In this document: positions 61,694 to 64,000 of the stretch, piece after piece
Layout: each line of letters begins with the position of its first letter
How positions within the stretch are numbered: position 1 is the stretch's first letter
NCBI RefSeq assembly: GCF_014191255.1
Contig: NZ_JACHWH010000008.1
Span: 180,477 to 244,476 of the forward strand
DNA: 64,000 bases
DNA from: Amycolatopsis bartoniae
Lineage (GTDB): Bacteria; Actinomycetota; Actinomycetes; Mycobacteriales; Pseudonocardiaceae
Direction: 5' to 3'
Made by a program: the position numbers and the translations under genes
The notes under the pieces: model-generated
What the model was told of the DNA's origin: nothing
Database searches by the model: none
The model's input: the letters and a program-made list of their open reading frames with translations, nothing else

Positions 61694-62341
61694 TTATCCG
61701 AGCCCGAGCTTCTGCATCCGCTTGGAGTGCCCCTGTTGCAACCGCCGGAACAGCGCCGCGATTCCCGACAGGTCACCCGACCCGGACACGATCAGCTCGG
61801 TCAGCCCGTCCCGCTCGGCCGCCACGTACTGCGCCTGCGTGAGCGCCTCCCCCAGCAGCCGCCGTCCCCACAGCGCCAGCTTGTCCCGCGTCTTCGGATC
61901 GGCGGCGATCCCGGCGGCGACCTCGCGCTCGGCGAACGCGGAGTGCCCGGTGTCGTCCAGCACCGTCAGCACCAGCTGCTTGGTCTCCTCGTCCAGCCAG
62001 CTGCCGACCTCGCGGTAGAAGTCCGCCGCCAGCCCGTCGCCCACGTATGCCTTGACCAGCGACTCCAGCCACGACTTCGGCGCGGTCTTGGCGTGCCACG
62101 CGTCGATGTGGTCGACGAACGGCTCCATCGCCTTCTCGACCGGCACCCCGTGCTCGGCGAGGTGCTTCGACAGCAGGTCGTAGTGCCCGATCTCGGCGGC
62201 GGCCATCGAGGCCAGCGCCGCCCGGCCCGAAAGAGTGGGGGCGCCGCGGGCGTCCTCCGCCATCCGGTCGAACGCGGACAGCTCCCCGTAGGCGATGACA
62301 CCGAGCAGGTCGACGACGCCTTCACTGATCTGGGTGGTCAC
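61694..62341 (-). CDS. Ferritin-like (MiaE-2 type) di-iron protein
   Basis: This is a 215-residue helical protein with E/H residues arranged as in ferritin-like di-iron folds: [49 protein letters not shown]. The subfamily (Rv3210c type) resembles tRNA hydroxylase MiaE, but the function in actinobacteria is unknown. It is divergent from rhlE and its gene order matches the mycobacterial locus. Confidence 0.82.
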   Translation of the reverse strand: MTTQISEGVVDLLGVIAYGELSAFDRMAEDARGAPTLSGRAALASMAAAEIGHYDLLSKHLAEHGVPVEKAMEPFVDHIDAWHAKTAPKSWLESLVKAYVGDGLAADFYREVGSWLDEETKQLVLTVLDDTGHSAFAEREVAAGIAADPKTRDKLALWGRRLLGEALTQAQYVAAERDGLTELIVSGSGDLSGIAALFRRLQQGHSKRMQKLGLG

Positions 62342-62709
62342 GCCTCGACGATAGCCGCACTGGAAGAGACCAATCTAACGTGGACACGCGGGACCGAAAT
62401 CCCGAGGCCAGCCGGGTTGCCGGTACAATAGTAGGCGTATGACGGAGCTTCCGCTCCGGCGACAGGGCGCCCGCCCTCGAGGCACAGTGCCTCTCACCTG
62501 GGGTGACGCCGCTGCGGGGCGGATATCGGGCCGCATCCCGGCGGCCTGAGGACAACACAGTGTGCGTGCACGCCTTTTGACGGCATTCCCGCCGGCTGAC
62601 GAATCCCGCGGTCGAGTGCCGAGCCCCTACCAGGCTTGTGCGCGCTGGTACGAGAGAGGCGATCACACTGACCGCGAGCACTTCCCCCAACCGAACAGAG
62701 ACCGACGCG
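62342..62709 (+). other. Promoter and structured leader of rhlE
   Basis: A -10 TACAAT lies at 62424-62429. About 230-270 nt of leader follow before the rhlE start. The leader can form several hairpins: CGGAGC/GCTCCG (62443-62458), AGGGC/GCCCT (62464-62477), GAGGC/GCCTC (62479-62493) and GGCCGC/GCGGCC (62529-62546). DEAD-box helicase genes are often regulated through their leader RNA. A possible 36-codon ORF lies in this leader. Confidence 0.55.
62439..62549 (+). CDS. Possible 36-codon upstream ORF in the rhlE leader
   Basis: ATG 62439 opens a frame to TGA 62547-62549. The peptide begins MTELPLRRQGARPRGTVP and ends RIPAA. It starts nine bases after TACAAT, so it would be read from a nearly leaderless end. 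GC at third positions is lower than in neighbouring genes, so it may be a chance frame within structured RNA. Confidence 0.3.
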   Translation: MTELPLRRQGARPRGTVPLTWGDAAAGRISGRIPAA

Positions 62710-64000
62710 GTGGCACTGGAGCACAGCGAAAGCGGCGTGCCCGCCACCGACACCTCGCACCCGCTGCGCGCGGAGGCCGAGGTCAAGCCCGAAAACCCGA
62801 CGTTCGCCGAGTTCGAGGTGCGCCCCGAGATCGTGCGGGCGCTGAACGAGGCCGGCATCGAGCGCACGTTCGCCATCCAGGCCCTGACCCTGCCGCTGGC
62901 GCTCGCCGGCGAGGACCTCATCGGCCAGGCCCGCACCGGCATGGGCAAGACGCTGGGCTTCGGCGTTCCGCTGCTGCAGCGCATCACCACTCCGGGTGAC
63001 GGCACCCCGCAGGCCCTCGTCGTGGTCCCGACCCGTGAGCTGTGCGTCCAGGTCGCCCACGACCTGCAGGACGCGGGCAAGCACCTGGGCATCCGCACGC
63101 TGGCGATCTACGGCGGGCGCCCCTACGAGCAGCAGATCGACGCGCTGCGCAAGGGCGTCGACCTGGTCATCGGCACCCCCGGCCGCCTGCTGGACCTGGC
63201 CGAGCAGCAGCACCTGGTGCTGGGCAAGGTCCGCGCGCTGGTGCTCGACGAGGCCGACGAGATGCTGGACCTGGGCTTCCTGCCCGACATCGAGCGCATC
63301 CTCGGGATGGTGCCGGACGAGCGGCAGACCATGCTGTTCTCGGCGACCATGCCGGGCCCGATCATCACGCTGGCCCGCACGTTCCTGAACCGCCCGACGC
63401 ACATCCGCGCGGAGGAGAACGACGCGGGCGCGATCCACGAGCGCACCACCCAGTTCGTGTACCGGGCGCACTCGCTCGACAAGCCGGAGCTGCTCGCCCG
63501 CGTGCTGCAGGCGAAGGACCGCGGGCTGACCATGGTGTTCACCCGCACGAAGCGCACCGCCCAGAAGGTCGCCGACGACCTCGCCGAGCGCGGGTTCGCC
63601 GCGGCCGCGGTGCATGGTGACCTGGGCCAGGGCGCGCGGGAGCAGGCGCTGCGGGCGTTCCGGTCGGGCAAGGTGGACGTGCTGGTGGCCACCGACGTCG
63701 CGGCACGCGGCATCGACGTGGACGACGTCACGCACGTGATCAACTACCAGACGCCCGACGATGAGAAGACGTACGTGCACCGCATCGGCCGCACGGGCCG
63801 CGCGGGCAAGACGGGTGTCGCGATCACCCTCGTCGACTGGGACGAGGAGGCGCGCTGGAAGCTGATCTCCGACACGCTCGGCCTCGACATCCCGGAGCCG
63901 GTGGAGACGTACTCGACGTCGAAGCACCTGTTCAGCGACCTGGACATCCCGGAGGACGCGGGCGGCAGGCTGCCGCTGGGCAAGCGGACGCGGGCCGGGC
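62710..64000 (+). CDS. rhlE: DEAD-box RNA helicase (3' end outside window)
   Basis: The DEAD-box motifs run in order: Q motif FAIQALTLPLAL, motif I ARTGMGKT, Ia PTRELCVQ, Ib TPGRLL, II DEADEM, III SAT, IV VFTRT, V ATDVAARGID and VI HRIGRTGRAGK. It unwinds structured RNA for ribosome assembly or cold adaptation. The 430 residues seen contain both RecA domains; the C-terminal tail lies beyond the window. GTG 62710 is the conservative start. An in-frame GTG at 62638 would add 24 residues, and a CTG at 62668 follows GAGAGG. Synteny with Rv3211 supports rhlE. Confidence 0.9.
   Translation, partial: MALEHSESGVPATDTSHPLRAEAEVKPENPTFAEFEVRPEIVRALNEAGIERTFAIQALTLPLALAGEDLIGQARTGMGKTLGFGVPLLQRITTPGDGTPQALVVVPTRELCVQVAHDLQDAGKHLGIRTLAIYGGRPYEQQIDALRKGVDLVIGTPGRLLDLAEQQHLVLGKVRALVLDEADEMLDLGFLPDIERILGMVPDERQTMLFSATMPGPIITLARTFLNRPTHIRAEENDAGAIHERTTQFVYRAHSLDKPELLARVLQAKDRGLTMVFTRTKRTAQKVADDLAERGFAAAAVHGDLGQGAREQALRAFRSGKVDVLVATDVAARGIDVDDVTHVINYQTPDDEKTYVHRIGRTGRAGKTGVAITLVDWDEEARWKLISDTLGLDIPEPVETYSTSKHLFSDLDIPEDAGGRLPLGKRTRAG

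Overview
The window is high-GC, densely packed DNA with many 4-bp ATGA/GTGA gene overlaps, frequent GTG starts and many candidate leaderless promoters. Gene order and family content match an actinomycete of the Pseudonocardiaceae (Amycolatopsis-like). This is inferred from recalled synteny with Mycobacterium tuberculosis blocks, not from a database search. Three such blocks appear: (i) RNase H/phosphatase - zinc ribbon - Nif3 - ptpA - SURF1 - cobD; (ii) a moxR block with DUF58, DUF4350, DUF4129, SpoIIM and RDD genes; (iii) nudC, K+ channel, adnB, adnA and ATL, followed by TIGR02569, moeZ, DUF3152, TetR, DUF3107, ferritin-like and rhlE genes.

Layout. 1-5.5 kb: housekeeping genes, a 32-residue cysteine-rich mini-protein with its own terminator, a low-MW phosphatase overlapping a fructosamine kinase, SURF1 and CobD. 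5.5-8.2 kb: a gluconate module (gntR / gntK-gntP) with twin operators. 8.3-10 kb: an IS110-family element that appears to have landed inside a long palindrome, then a 154-bp snap-back inverted repeat forming the 3' end of a YrdB-like gene. 10-16 kb: NudC, an M16 peptidase pair, a secreted zinc peptidase, and an epoxide hydrolase and TetR sharing a 46-bp palindrome that contains both start codons. 16.8-26.6 kb: the RDD/SpoIIM and MoxR-DUF58 membrane block, interrupted by an RHH-MazF-like toxin-antitoxin pair and a chitinase whose promoter spacer is a DasR-like site. A second zinc peptidase lies at its end.

26.6-35 kb: a TrkA-type K+ channel, the AdnAB end-resection helicase-nuclease, and an alkyltransferase-like protein (Cys replaced by Trp). 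35-44 kb: an iron-boxed siderophore-interacting protein, a NnaR-like protein lacking its DNA-binding domain, a WYL regulator, an AlkZ-like protein, and a GntR-controlled NCS1 permease with a racemase-like enzyme that lacks one catalytic cysteine. 43.5-53.1 kb: a complete nitrate assimilation operon (nasA, FAD/BFD reductase, narK, nirB, nirD, nnaR, sirohydrochlorin chelatase-like), all transcribed leftward. 53-64 kb: the TIGR02569-moeZ-DUF3152 block, an AurF-like di-iron oxygenase with hydrolase, TetR and DUF4873 genes, and rhlE (cut by the window end) behind a structured leader with a possible 36-codon upstream ORF.

The genes do not form one single new system. The most unusual items are the Cys-rich mini-protein, the IS110-in-palindrome arrangement, the snap-back repeat fused to a gene end, the dual-start palindrome, the DasR-like site filling a promoter spacer, the HTH-less NnaR paralogue, and the rhlE leader. 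No tRNA, rRNA or CRISPR array was seen.
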